Positions 10,651 to 22,075 of a stretch of 64,000 nucleotides of DNA are shown in pieces. The notes beneath the pieces are model-generated. The model had not been told where the DNA came from, searched no databases, and worked only from the letters and a program-made list of their open reading frames with translations. The position numbers were made by a program, and so were the translations under genes. Origin of the DNA: Papaver somniferum (taxonomy: Eukaryota; Streptophyta; Magnoliopsida; Ranunculales; Papaveraceae); the NCBI RefSeq assembly GCF_003573695.1, contig NC_039363.1:161774747-161838746 (forward strand), written 5' to 3'. How positions within the stretch are numbered: position 1 is the first letter of the stretch; every line of letters begins with the position of its first letter.

Positions 10651-11832
10651 TCCTACTTTTTGAAGTCTAGTTTAACCAGTGCTGGTGGGTTCACAACTAT
10701 AAGTTTCTATAAAATGCAAAACTAAATTGTTTTCTAGCAAATCTATTCTAATAAACATTAATTGTGAGCAAGGAACAATCACAATTACCTCTTTTTCCTT
10801 TGAGATTGATCACTAATAGGTACAATAAGTCCACTAAACACCGTAATGCTTCATCACCATCTTGTTATCTCTTATCTTGCACCTTCTTTATATTCAATGA
10901 GCACGGCTTCTTAAAGAAAAAACACCAACCATTTCGGTGGTGGACAATATTATCTGTCAGCAACGAGTTGGTTTCGTCGACAAAAACTGACAAAAATTAG
11001 CAAAAATTAGATAATACCAAAATTGGTCACCTAATCAAGATCCGGCAGTAACAACTCAAATTCAAAAATCAAAACTAGTAGATCTAAAAATCCTAATCGA
11101 AACATAACCAAAAACCCAGCAATTTACAGTTGAATCATCATTACCACCCGACACCACTACCCATAACTACGATTTGATTTCATCTGGAAGTACTTAATTA
11201 ATGAAAAACAAAAAATTGAATTCGAAAGACCAACTGATACATCAAATTGACGAAAAATCATCCAATAAACAAAGGAATTTGAGTATTAAGAATTAATAAC
11301 CTGAATTGGCGTCCAAAATTACTGTTGATTGATCACTGAATTTGAAAACTATATACTCTGATGATGATGCGACGGAGGTGGTGTTGGTGTTACTGGAGGA
11401 TTAGGACATGGTGGTGGGTTTGGGGGTGGTGTGAAAGTAGTAGGAGGAGGCGTTGCTGGTGTTGGTAGGGAAAAGGAGGAGGAAGATGTGGGTTTGGTGA
11501 ATGCTAATGATCATGATAGTGGTTTTGGTGGTGGTCGTATAAGTAGTAGGAGATGGTGGGGAAAGGGGAAGGAGGAAGAGGCGTTGTTGGTGGTTGTTGT
11601 GTGAAAGAGAGGTATATAGAGAGACGATAAATCTAAGCATGGAGAAGGAGAAGAAGAGGGTAAGCTAGGTATTTTCAAAATAGGAAATAATCTAATTTAC
11701 ACATTTTTAAAATATTTGGACTTTTTGTATCACTTTTAGGGAAAATGGGAGTTCTTATAACTCTCAACATATGGGTGGAGTTTATGTACTCCAAATAGTA
11801 TCACCTTGGTTTTTTAGAGCTTAATATGTATT
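10651..11832. other. No clear gene; leader-like, GGTGGT-rich stretch on the right
   Basis: 10651-11340 is AT-rich with no recognised coding sequence. A possible 5' splice site on the minus strand (CAG followed by GTTATT) lies near 11300. 11350-11640 is GGTGGT-rich on + (CCACCA on -); its 79-codon minus frame looks like a low-complexity leader rather than a protein. 11641-11832 shows nothing recognisable up to the copia G remnant. Confidence 0.4.
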
Positions 11833-12040
11833 TTATTTTCGAAAATCATCTAACAACTGATTTTCAGAAGTAACATAACTGACCTGTAAAAAACCAGAAT
11901 TTACCAATTCTCTTCTAAAATGGGAAGCAATCTCAATATGTTTTGTTCTAGCATGAAAGACTAGGTTAATTGCTAGACTATTTGCAGAGACATTATCACA
12001 AGAAAGAGTAAATAGAGTATGTAGAGATGTATCAAGTTCA
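11833..12040 (-). pseudogene. Copia G: C-terminal part of RNase H, separated from the rest by a 35-kb nest
   Basis: Minus-strand translation gives LSCDNVSAN, then FHARTKHIEI and SENQLLDDF, the end of a Ty1/copia RNase H, with a stop at 11833-11835. The N-terminal half of the same domain lies at 47293-47540, on the other side of element F. The flanking pentamer GTTCA (12036-12040) is duplicated at 47288-47292. Downstream of the stop no LTR of G was recognised. Confidence 0.85.
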
Positions 12041-12262
12041 TGATAACATGAATGTTTACATGATTACTGAATACGGTTTGAATCAATGAATTGATTAAGA
12101 GAAAAGATAATTTTGGGTTACAGGACAGACTTGAGTTTTATATTCATCTGAATTCTTCTCTCGACTCTCCAACACTCTCACGTGTATAACACACGTACAC
12201 AACCTGACCATTTCTCTCACTACAAACCACTACAGACCTGAAATGAACCATCTATGTTATTA
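12041..12262 (-). repeat. Element F 3' LTR
   Basis: Closely matches 37695-37857 joined to 47219-47287, apart from a short insertion after TGATAACAT in the right copy. It is flanked on the left by TSD GTTCA and on the right by the CCCCCC run that is the polypurine tract on minus. Confidence 0.9.
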
Positions 12263-13364
12263 TCCCCCCTCAAGGTCAAGGTGGATGGGAAAGAAACCTT
12301 GAACTTGCAGACCTGATCTGAACCATCTATGCCAGAAGATAAAATAATGATAACAAAAATCAATTTCAGTAGCATAGGTACAGGATATAACAACAACATT
12401 AATAGTACGTGTTGGGTTAAACAAGAAATGCAGTTGATGTCGCAGGCTCGCAATGGATATTGAGGAAGAGATCCAGTCATATAATGAAAAGATAATACCA
12501 GGTTGCCGTAGTCGCTGCAGTAAGTGTAGTATGAGAAAGAAAGAATGCAGGCATTTTTTGTCACAACATCAACAGGGGAAATTGCGATGCAACAACAGTT
12601 TGAAAGTGAACAACGTGAAAAACTCATTCTTGCAAACGATGAAAACTTGTCGCAGAGATAAAGAATTACTTTGTCAGTCTTGCAATACAAAATTAGTTAC
12701 TTCAAATAGAAATGAAGCTTGGGGTTTATGCACTGCACCAGAAGTAGTAGTAAGAATTGGTCTTGTAGCAGTCAGGCAACAACAAAAGTAGTTGGTGTAG
12801 CAGTAGGTAAACAAGTGATTGTACCACAACTGAATCAGCTGAATATTGAAACACAACCACCACTCATGCAATAGTCATTCCAGCTGAAGATGACAATAGT
12901 TTGTTGTTGCAGATCATGAGTAAACAGCTATCAAACTCAGTAATACGAGCTTCAACAGTATAAGAAGGAGATATAATCACAGTAGTTGGTGCAAAAATGT
13001 TGATGCAACAACTATATCAGACCAGAACTAAGCTGAAAACTCATCTAAAAAATAGTTGTAGTTCTTCTAACCATTTGTATATGTTCACATTCACACACAC
13101 ACTACAATAAGAATTAAACCCATGTAGCATGTGCAATAACCATTTTTGTAATAGTTGTGTAGGATTCAAGAACTGCAATCTGATTATGTAAGATGCTGCC
13201 TCATACAAATACAATGTAAACATCACTAATTTGCATACTCCAATGACATGATAGAAGAAGTAAGACCTTGAACTGATATCCATCAAATGATTGAGAGTAC
13301 AAAAAAGTACTTGGTAGCTGTACCATTATAATGCACTAAAAAGAAAGGAAAAGCAGCCGAAAAG
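12263..13364. other. Element F interior, left part
   Basis: No recognised protein. A 112-codon plus-strand frame at 12453-12791 has CxxC-like cysteines (CSKCSM, LCQSC), but it is antisense to the element's direction and has no family resemblance that I know. The sequence is rich in CAA and GTA repeats. Confidence 0.4.
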
Positions 13365-14073
13365 TGTTAGAGTATTGCTCGGTCTAACTCGCATGCGTTG
13401 CTATCTCAAGCATGTTTGTCAATGTTAGTGATCAAAACTATAAGTCTTGATTTCTAGCCTATTTATAGATGTCTCGGACTAGGACATAGATAGTGTAGTT
13501 GAGCTTAGATCTCTCGACGTTAATCTCTTGAAGACGAAGAACTACTAAGGGGAGCTTGTGGAACTTCTTCGACAAAAGGTATGTGAAGACTTGAACTCAT
13601 CTATCACTTGGAAAGTCTATTTCTACTATCTCCTATATTGAGAAATAAGTCGTTTTAAGATATAGTTTTCTCTATACACATTTGAGATTTCGAGCTGAGT
13701 ATATCTCGCTTACATATTTCTTGAAATATGAGTTGGTAAAATTTCGCTTCGACCAAGTTCATCTTATATCACGAGAAAATTTCCGAGTCACATCATACAT
13801 GGTTTGTGTGATACAACCATTTGATGTAGGCTTGGAATGTTTCGATAATGATTATTTCAGTATCTTCAAAATTGCTTTGATGCTAATAGTGTGTGAAAAT
13901 GGCTATTGTCATTATAGAAGAATGTTTCAATGATTGAAATAAAGAGTTGATGATGTAACCATCTTTGGATATAAGCATATATAGTGTGTTCGCACATTAG
14001 TGTATAAATCCATAAACCGGAAGCCAAGAGTATGCATATGTGTGTATACAAAATTGGTGAAGGAGACAAGATA

Positions 14074-14097
14074 AGTATGCGTACCCGTACGCATACT
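14074..14097. repeat. Perfect palindrome AGTATGCGTAC-CC-GTACGCATACT
   Basis: The 11-bp arms are exact reverse complements around a CC spacer. A related pair lies about 95 bp downstream (Thr-like change CG to TG in the right arm) and a decayed one near 14262. It is echoed in the 3' LTR near 26716 and 26813. Confidence 0.9.
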
Positions 14098-14738
14098 GAC
14101 GGAAGTTTTTGAACCGAAAATATCTGTTGAGTTTGGGAATTACAAACTCCTAAACTAGTCACCTTAAGTATGCGTACCCGTATGCATACTGGCGGAAGTT
14201 TTCGAACCGAAAATTTCTGCTGAGTTTGGAAACTTAACAAACTCAAAATCTGGTTGCTTAAGTACGCATACCCGTACACATACTTAAGATGGTTACTTTG
14301 TTAAATCGGTCAGTTCATGGACTTAAACATTTAAATCACAAGGAATGCAATCTTTGCAAACCGTGGCTATAATGTCCATGATTGATTCAAGTGAATCAAA
14401 CCGATTTGGTATCAATTGTGTTTTCTTAACAATTGAACAACTCTTTAACTAGTTTCATTTGAGTCATTTGAACTAGTTATGGTTAAGATGAATAAGGTTG
14501 ATATGAGAGTAATCATATGGCTAACCTCGGTTAACTGTTTGTGAACCAACCCGGTGTACACGTTTAGGTACGGTTACATAAACCTAAATGAGGGTACATT
14601 TCATTTGTGTGCAACAATCTAAGTTCGATCTAACGGTTGAAATATATTAGCTTGGTTTAATCAGGTTTTTCATCTAACGGTGATTATTGAATGCTTTGTT
14701 ACCAAGGTAACTTGGATTGCAAACCCTGATTTGAAAAC

Positions 14739-14746
14739 TATATAAA
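14739..14746 (+). promoter_or_regulatory. Candidate LTR TATA box
   Basis: CTATATAAAGGA in the 5' LTR of A. Equivalent sites are seen in the 3' LTR (about 27383) and in element C (about 49900). The position within the LTR and the conservation suggest the LTR promoter; the start site is not determined. Confidence 0.5.
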
Positions 14747-15895
14747 GGATAACTCTAGCAACTGGGAAAACTAATCCCCACACCTCCTGTATGTTACTAG
14801 TTGCATAACTAGAGTCGATTCTCCTTGAACCTTAGGTTTCTTCTCAAGACCCCGTAGGTTAACGACTTGAAGACTTCATTGGGATTGTGAAGCCAGACCC
14901 AACTATTATCTTTGTAGTTGCGTGATCTGAACTTGCTTTTCTATCGTGTTGAGTGCAATTGAAATAATTGGCTCGAGATTTTATATCTCCGATAGGCAAG
15001 ATAGAAAAATAATCACAAACAAACTTCGTCTCATCGTTTTTGATTCCACAATAACTTTTTTAGATGGTCGATTAAGTTTATTGTGAGGTGATTGTAATAC
15101 TAGGATATTCTTCGGGAATACAAGTCCGGTTTATCAATTGGTTCCTGTTCACCTTGAGTTATCAAAAGACGGAACAAAAACTCTTGGGTATTTCTGTGGG
15201 AGACAGATTTATTCAATCCTATAGACTTTTCTGTGTGTGACAGATTTGTCTATCAAGTCTTCGACTTTGGGTCGTAGCAACTCTTAGTTGTGGGTGAGAT
15301 CATCTAAGGGAATCAAGTGCGTAATTTCCTGCTGGGATCAGAGACGCAAGGAGCGCAACTGTACCTTGAATCTGTATGAGATTGATTAGGGTTCAAATAC
15401 AATCCAGTCCCTAGTTAATTGGTAAGGCTAGTATCTGTAGCGGCTTAATACAGTGTGGTGTTCAATCTGGACTAGGTCCCGGGGTTTTTCTGCATTTGCG
15501 GTTTCCTCTTTATCAAAATTCTGGTGTCTATGTTATTTCTTTTCCGCATTATATTTTGTTATATAATTGAAATATCACAGGTTGTGCATTAAGATCAATC
15601 AATTAGAATATCCAACCTTGGGTTGTTGATTTACATTGATTGACACTTGAACATTGGTCTTTGGTACCGTTCAAGTTACTCCTCTTATTCAATCGGGCTT
15701 GCAGATTTCTATTTGCTGATTGCGGATTGAATTAAGAGTTAGAGATATTAAACTCTTTGATATACTTTATTCTAGATTGAGTATGACTGTTTAGTTGACT
15801 GTCTAGTTGATTCTCTAGAAAGTGTATTGGAGTAAGTCCTCTCAGATTGCCAAACGAATTGTTGGGTGTGGTTGTTAGACCCCCACATTTTCAAT

Positions 15896-15907
15896 TGGTA
15901 TCAGAGC
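15896..15907 (+). other. Element A primer-binding site (tRNA-Met type)
   Basis: TGGTATCAGAGC two bases after the 5' LTR, complementary to the 3' end of initiator tRNA-Met. The same 12-mer occurs in C and E and, inverted, in B. Confidence 0.9.
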
Positions 15908-15956
15908 AGGCAAACACATTAAAGACCTCATAAGTCTGTGTTTGTAGCGATCTGAT

Positions 15957-16342
15957 ATGGACAAAGGTGTTATCTCTATAAAAGTACCACCAGTCTTCGA
16001 TGACTCTAATTACTTGTGGTGGAAAATTGTTGTGCGTGCCTTTCATCAAGCGCGTGTTTTTCAATCATGGGTTTATGTAGTTAATGGATATGATGCTCCC
16101 GTTGTTGAAATAGGGAGTGCAACCGTTCCAAAGAACATTGGTGAATACAATGCTGCCGAGATACTTGCTGCAAAGTAAAACTCCGACGGTTTGAATGTCA
16201 TTACCCCAGATCTTCAACACCATGTGACTATGTGCACTCGGTCTAAATATGCGTGGGATATCTTAGAAACCGTATTCGAATGAAATACCAGTGATAAGGA
16301 AGCTAGGCTTCAAAACCTTAATTCCGATTCATTTGATGAGTT
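15957..16342 (+). pseudogene. Element A gag, N-terminal part
   Basis: The frame starts MDKGVISIKVPP and continues with NYLWWK, typical of copia-type gag (UBN2/DUF4219-like). A stop at 16176 stands where C has Gln, and another stop follows at about 16280. The match to C's gag continues to GATGAGTTCAA at 16345, apart from a ~29-bp deletion, and then stops at the truncated LTR of H. The remaining gag resumes at 22837. Confidence 0.85.
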
Positions 16343-16564
16343 CAACACTCTCTTCGCTTCCCTCCCTAAACCAGACCTTCTCCTCCTCTTTGTGACCGAA
16401 GCAAATACGGAACGGTCATTTCTTGGTTTAGGCCGGAGTTGTACAGATTTATCTCTCGAATCTAAAGTACTCCCGTGTAGTACATTTGTTTAGGGTTTAG
16501 ATCTGTTTCTCACTCACTTACCGAAATTACCAAAATCGGCAGAAACGATTTTCACCCATAAACA
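16343..16564 (+). repeat. Element H 5' LTR remnant
   Basis: Equals the last ~222 bp of the 3' LTR (22615-22836) with scattered substitutions; ends in CCCATAAACA in both. Confidence 0.9.
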
Positions 16565-16566
16565 AT

Positions 16567-16583
16567 TGGCGACCACAGTGGGA
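16567..16583 (+). other. Element H primer-binding site
   Basis: TGGCGACCACAGTGGGA two bases after the LTR end, of the kind used by Tat-lineage gypsy elements. The matching tRNA (probably tRNA-Arg) is inferred, not verified. Confidence 0.7.
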
Positions 16584-17640
16584 TATTGATCTTTCGGTTA
16601 CAATGCCAGTTTTAAATCCTCGATCTCATACTTCGATCCAGACCTCAGGACGGAGAAAACAAGAGATTTGTTCTGGGATCTATAACTCGATTACCAGACA
16701 ACCTGGTTACCAGCCGTGATCCGCAAAGAGATGGATGGGGACTTCACAGGAAGCTCCAAAGCGACTGGGGACTTTCCACAATCGCGGCGGTGCTTCCCAC
16801 AAAACTCGATCTTACACACGGAGGATCCCTTTTTCATCAGGAGATCCCGGAAATCGAGTAAGTCTTGCCTAGAAAGAATAATATATGGTTTACAATTTCA
16901 AGTTTTCACGGGAATGATAAAACCGATAGCCATGTTATGTTTCATCCCATGTCATCTACCAACACACAACATACACAACATTCGCGTATCACTTACAATC
17001 ATAACCAAAAAATGACATCATCCTAAAATGGTTCATCCCGAATAATAACCTAAAACCCCCATAAGTAACACTTGTCTATCAACCCAGAAATCCAGAAAAT
17101 CAAAACCATAAGCCAGGTGTTTCATTTACTTTTCGAAAGGAAAAAAAACAGAAGAATTTCAGAAGACAGAATTGCATCCAAAGGAAGCCATTCAACGGTG
17201 GTTTGCCCTTCTCGAAGAAAACGTCCTTCGTCATTTGGAGGACCGCCTGTTTCACATCCAACTCTTTGTACAGCCTTCCAACCTCCGCCTCTTGTTGTTT
17301 GACCACGTCTGCAGAAGGACCTTCGGTTACCTTGGCCTGCAACCTTGTATCTCAGAGAAACCCTAACGCCCAGTCTTCTTGGAATCAGTTGCATGCCCAT
17401 GTGTACCTACCTTGCATCATAACGATTACCAGTCACTATTCATGAGGTAGCTGACGCTACCACGGTAATATTCAAAGAGAAGAACAATATTTCTACAGAT
17501 TTATGAAAGGCATACCTATGGCTAGGGTTTGCACCAACACAAGAAACACTGGAGTACATACCTGGAATATGCTGGCCCACTTTACTGCTACCGCGCCACG
17601 CCAAGACAGCGCCCACGCCGGAACCATCGCCCACGCCAAG
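16584..17640. other. Element H interior, no recognised gene
   Basis: A short frame from ATG 16603 (about 38 codons) sits where gag would begin but ends quickly. The rest has only short frames without known motifs. Confidence 0.4.
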
Positions 17641-18090
17641 CCAGCGCTCGTTCCAACAATATCCAGCGCTAAAAACTTGCATCTTCCCATGGCCAGCAGC
17701 TTGCATATTTTCCAGCGCGCCAACGACTTGCGTCCTTCCAGCACCGACAACTTGCGCCTTCCAGCGCTGACAGCTTGCGTCCTTCCGATACCGGCAGCTT
17801 GCATCTTTTCCAGCGCGTCGACATCTTGCGTCCTTCCAGCACCGGAAACTTGCGTCTTCCAGCGCTGACAGCTTGCGTCCTTCCGATACCGGCAACTTGC
17901 ATCTTTTCCAGCGCGCCGACAACTTGCGTCCTTCCAGCACCGGCAACTTGCGTCTTCCAGCGCGCCGATAGCTTGCGTCCTTCCGATACCGGCAACTTAC
18001 ATCTTTCCAACGCCGACAACTTGCATCTTTACAGCGGCTTGCATATTTACAGCAGCTTGTATCCTCCCAGCGCTGGAAGCTTTCATCCTT
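17640..18090. repeat. Minisatellite in H: ~24-bp units in 98-bp higher-order repeats
   Basis: The basic unit is about 24 bp (TTGCGTCCTTCCAGCACCGG-like). Four diverged units form a higher-order repeat of 98 bp, seen by identical phase at 17727, 17825 and 17923. Because the unit is close to eight codons, several frames stay open on both strands; these are consequences of the repeat and not genes. Confidence 0.9.
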
Positions 18091-20267
18091 CTAGCGTTGC
18101 ACTTGAACGCCCCGTAGGGAATCAACAATTCGATTTCATCACACGTAAATATCAGGAACGACTTCTCCAAAATCGAAGCAAAGAAAATCAGCAAACCCCC
18201 TAAGTTCACGAAGACTCTCTTCATGTCAAGAGACGCATGATTTCTGGGGACTTCACCCACAAAACTGTGCAGTCCATGATGAAACATTTATATGAGATTC
18301 TATGTTTTTCTAAGGCACAACGTCAAGACATATTTGCAGCTCTCAACCGCGCCGCATCAGGGAAGCAGCCTTTTCCAACCAGAGAAATCGTTCCCAAATC
18401 CCAACCTCTCTTGGAGAGAACGATTGATAGATGGAACTGGTGACTCCTAACCACTGTCCGCTTGAACGGCGTCCAACCTTACAGCACACTGATTGACACA
18501 GCCTCTCCAGCGGCTCCGCTTCAATGTTCGCTTCAGCAGCCGCTCCGCTTTAACATTCGCTCCAACAGCCGCTCCGCTTCAGCGTTCTTTCCATAAGCTG
18601 CTCTAGGATCCGAAGACGAAACTCCAGCGTTTTTACTCCATGAGTTTCAACGTCCTCTCCGAGAACCGAATCCACTTCAACGCCTCCTTCCTGCCAAGGA
18701 TCGTGTCGTAGCCGCTGCTCTTTCTTTCTAAGGATTTTGTCATGGCCGCCGCTCTTCCTTGCCGAGGGTCGTGCTGTAATCACCACTCCTTCCTTCCAAA
18801 TTTGCTCACTTACGCATCCAGAAAATCTGTTTACTTCCATGGACAGTCTCTTCTGATCACATCTGCTGCCAAGAAATGTCGCCGCCCGTTTGTCGAAACC
18901 AGCCAGAGTTTCACCATGGAAACAATCATTGTAACGGTAACCCGTCCTCCTCCATATTTTAGTTACGCGTGGAAAAAGTAACAAAATCACAAGTACGAAT
19001 ACACGATGGTGGTATCCTTATCATGGTCAACCCACTGACCACACAAGATGGAAACATGCAAACTACACTTGGGGACTGGGAATATACACGGGAGCCCTTC
19101 ACTGTTGAAGCTCAGAAGACACGATCAGCCATCAAATCATGACCAGAAAAAGCCGAAATATACAGGAAATGCCTTATTCCATTATTCAAGAGCTCTGAAG
19201 GGATTGGAAGGTCGAACAATCTAATCTAATGGAATATTGAGGTCTTTCAAATAAGAAGTTTTTCAAAGATGTAAAACCGCAAGCGAGATGCTAATTGGCG
19301 AAACCCTAACTTCTCCATGAATACGAAGAAGATAACAATAAGTCCGCAAAAGCATCAAGATGTCTATGCAACAAAGAGAAACAACAAAAAGGGAAACTGG
19401 TCATCGAAAGCAAATACACGAGTTTCCAACGCCTCTGTCAGAGATTCCTCAAGCACTTTTCCCAACAATCTCTCGGGCAACAAAGGTTCCATCCGAAAGC
19501 AGTATCAGCAGTAGTCGACGCCTCAACATCCCACCTGGAAACCGCCTCAGCGGCGACAGTATCCGTCTTCTTCCCGACATCCGCTTCAACATACGACCCA
19601 CCATAGACCACTATGACTTCCCCAGCGTCACCACCAACAGTTTCGTTGTCCGCTCCGTAAGTTGTTTCAGTTTCATCGTCAACCGCATCGCCATCTTCCT
19701 CGAAAATCTCCTCAACAACCTCTCAAAGAGGATTCTCCGATTCATTCGCAGAATCAAGAACTATGACACCGTCTTGGACAGGGAAGTTACAATGACCTTC
19801 TCCTACAAGTTGAACAAACTCAGCTTGCTGTCGTTTTCAACTGAGAGGCGGACTACTTCTCCCTAACAACTGGTCGTAAAAGAAGTTTTATTACACTGGA
19901 GCCTCTCAATGCGTCGGGATACTTTGTCATATTCCCGCTCTTCCTCCATATTCACCGAAGCCAAAAGGGTATGGACACACACCTGTATCTTGCATAGATA
20001 GGTAGAAGAGCAATAAGATACGAGGAAAGTTTCATATCTGTCCACACAAGGTGATTAGGGTTTGGTGAGGAACGCAGGAAGCATAATACTCTCGGAGTTT
20101 GAATAAGGAAAGGATTTCCCGTTTCGGCTGAGTAAGGAGGAGAGGCGAGCCCGCGAAGACAAGCCAGCGTCGTGTCCAGCAGTCTGCGCTTTCTTCTGCG
20201 CCAACACTTTGCCCAGTAGTCCGCGTTCTCCTCTGCATCAGCACTCTTCCAAGCAGTTTTCGCTTTC
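18091..20267. other. Element H interior, unassigned
   Basis: No recognised domain. Frames of 60-170 codons (for example 18237-18443 and 19360-19866) lack known motifs. 18500-18600 has short CCGCTCCGCTTCA-like direct repeats. Confidence 0.4.
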
Positions 20268-20400
20268 TTCTACGCCAGCTTCCCAATCCGCGCCAGCTTC
20301 CCAATCCGCGCCAGCTGCCAATCCGCGCCATCTTCCCAATCCGCGCCAGCTTCCCAATCTGCGCCAACTACCAATCAGCGCCAACTGCCAATCCACACCA
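20268..20400. repeat. Minisatellite in H: ~18-bp units
   Basis: About seven units of TTCCCAATCCGCGCCAGC and variants (17-18 bp). Confidence 0.85.
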
Positions 20401-20934
20401 CACCATGCTTTCCAACACCATGCTTTCCAACGCCATGCTCTGCCAAACGGCCCGCGCCCATTCCAAGCTCATTAATATTGACAAGTTCCTTTCACACCCA
20501 GTCTATACTAGCAGCTTCGCCTCGCGCTCCAAAGCCTGGCCACAAAGACATATAAACGACTGGGATTTATACAAAGCTACCAGATGCAAGGTTTACGAAT
20601 TCTACTTACATCTCGAAAAAGGTCAGACAAGTCTCCTTAGCCCTTTTCACGACTTACTGTCTCAAATCTATCCTCGCCTGTCACCATCTTATGCTTACCT
20701 TGCAACAAGTCCCCTGTTCCAAGCTAAGCAGGGGACTTAATATTGATGGTGGTTTTTAGACAATGGGTAAAATCATAAAACCTTACGCATAGCATGACGT
20801 CATCGGTGACGCTAAACACATTTATTAGAACATTTAATGCACTTATGTAAAAAATTACCAGGGTATCTTTTTTCAAATGCTAAACTAAGGTTTCGACACA
20901 CAAGACCCTAAGCCGCACAATCGCGGCGGATCAT

Positions 20935-21188
20935 GGCAACTATGCCAAAACCAAAGCCGCACAATCGCTGCGCATCATGTCAACTATGCCAAAACCAAAG
21001 CCGCACAATCGCTGCGCATCATGGAAACTATGCCAAAACCAAACCCGCACAATCGCTGCGCATCATGCCAACTATGCCAAAACCAAAGCCGCACAATCGC
21101 TGCGCATCATGGCAACTATGCCAAAACCAAAGCCGCACAATCTCTGCGCATCATGGCAACCATGCCAAAACCAAGCCGCACAATCATT
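20935..21188. repeat. 44-bp tandem repeat array
   Basis: About 5.5 units of 44 bp. ACTATGCCAAAACCAAAGCC recurs at exactly 44-bp steps (TATGCC at 20941, 20985 and so on). Confidence 0.92.
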
Positions 21189-21189
21189 G

Positions 21190-22075
21190 CGCCACACGCG
21201 CCATTGGCACATGCCAAGTGACGCTTGCGACCTAGCATGCCACACGCGCCACTGGCACATGCCAAGCGACGCTTGCGACCTAGCATGCCAAGCCGTGCAA
21301 ACCTAAGGCCAAGCCACCACACGCGCCATTGGCACATGCCAAGCGACGCTTGCGACCTAGCATGCCAAGTCGTGCAAACCTAGGGACAAGCCGCCACACG
21401 TGCCATTGGCACATGCCAAGCGACGCTTGCGACCTAGCATGCCAAGCCGTGCAAACCTAGGGACAAGCCGCCACACGCGCCATTGGCACATGCCAAGCGA
21501 CGCTTGCGACCTAGCATGCCAAGCCGTGCAAACCTAGGGCCAAGCCGCCACACGTGCCATTAGCACATTCCAAGCGACGCTTGCGGCCTAGCATGCCAAG
21601 CCGTGCAAACCTAGGGCCAAGACTCCACACGCGCCATTGGCACATGCCAAGCGACGCTTACGACCTAACATTCCAAGCCGTGCAAACCCAGGGCCAAGCC
21701 TCCACACGCGCCATTGGCACATACCAAGCGACGCTTGCAACCTAGCATTCCAAGCCGTGCAAACCTAGAGCCAAGCCGCCACACGCGCCATTGGCACATG
21801 CCAAGCGACGCTTGCGACCTAGCATGCCAAGCCGTGAAAACCTAGGGCCAAGCCGCCACACGCGTCATTGGCATGTGCCAAGCGACGCTTGCGACCTAGC
21901 ATGCCTATCCGTGCAAGCCTAGGGCCAAGCCTCCACACGCGCCATTGGCACATGCCATGCAACATTTGCATTTTTGCATTACCACCTGCACCCGATGCGC
22001 AACCTACAACCAAGGCATTCCACACAAGCCATTGGCACATGCCATGCAACCCTTGCACTTTGGCATGCCGCGCCT
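21190..22075. repeat. 77-bp tandem repeat array
   Basis: About eleven units; GCGCCATTGGCAC or a variant lies at 21323, 21400, 21477 and 21554, then onward at 77-bp steps. Each unit holds the inverted repeat TTGGCA-CA-TGCCAA. The first and last units are shorter or diverged. Confidence 0.92.

Larger units (their letters stand above)
7561..11832. other. Gene-fragment region with GATGAAACC palindromes; possible gene-capturing transposon
   Basis: The region has leader-like CT-rich sequence at both ends: about 7860-8000 reading + and about 11640-11560 reading -. Between them are intron-like AT-rich DNA, a sacsin-like gene fragment on - and a palindrome family different from that of the preceding element. 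This convergent arrangement plus a captured host-gene piece resembles a Pack-MULE-like element, but no terminal inverted repeats or TSD were found. The alternative is a decayed host locus that took in repeats. 7690-7760 is an A/T-only tract (repeats of ATTTTT). Confidence 0.4.
13365..15893 (+). repeat. Element A 5' LTR
   Basis: Begins TGTTAGAGTATTGCTCGG and ends in CATTTTCA just before the primer site. It holds three copies of a ~95-bp module (about 14072, 14168, 14262) with GTATGCGTAC-type motifs followed by GGCGGAAGT or similar. The first is a perfect 11-bp-arm palindrome at 14074-14097. A TATATAAAG promoter-like box lies at about 14739. Confidence 0.92.

Noticed and set aside
12220..12690. 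156-codon minus-strand frame at the left end of F
   Set aside because: It spans the F LTR border and polypurine tract, has no recognised domain and is probably chance.
13866..14279. 137-codon minus-strand frame in the A LTR (also 26573-26914)
   Set aside because: Comes from the tandem modules of the LTR and is disrupted in the second LTR.
17440..18019. Long frames on both strands of the H minisatellite (up to 168 codons)
   Set aside because: The near-24-bp unit keeps several frames open at once and the translations are simple repeats. There is no sign of a real protein.
20935..22075. Regular 44-bp and 77-bp repeats that could suggest a CRISPR array
   Set aside because: Units are contiguous with no unique spacers, the context is a plant LTR retrotransposon, and no cas genes are present. 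These are ordinary tandem repeats.
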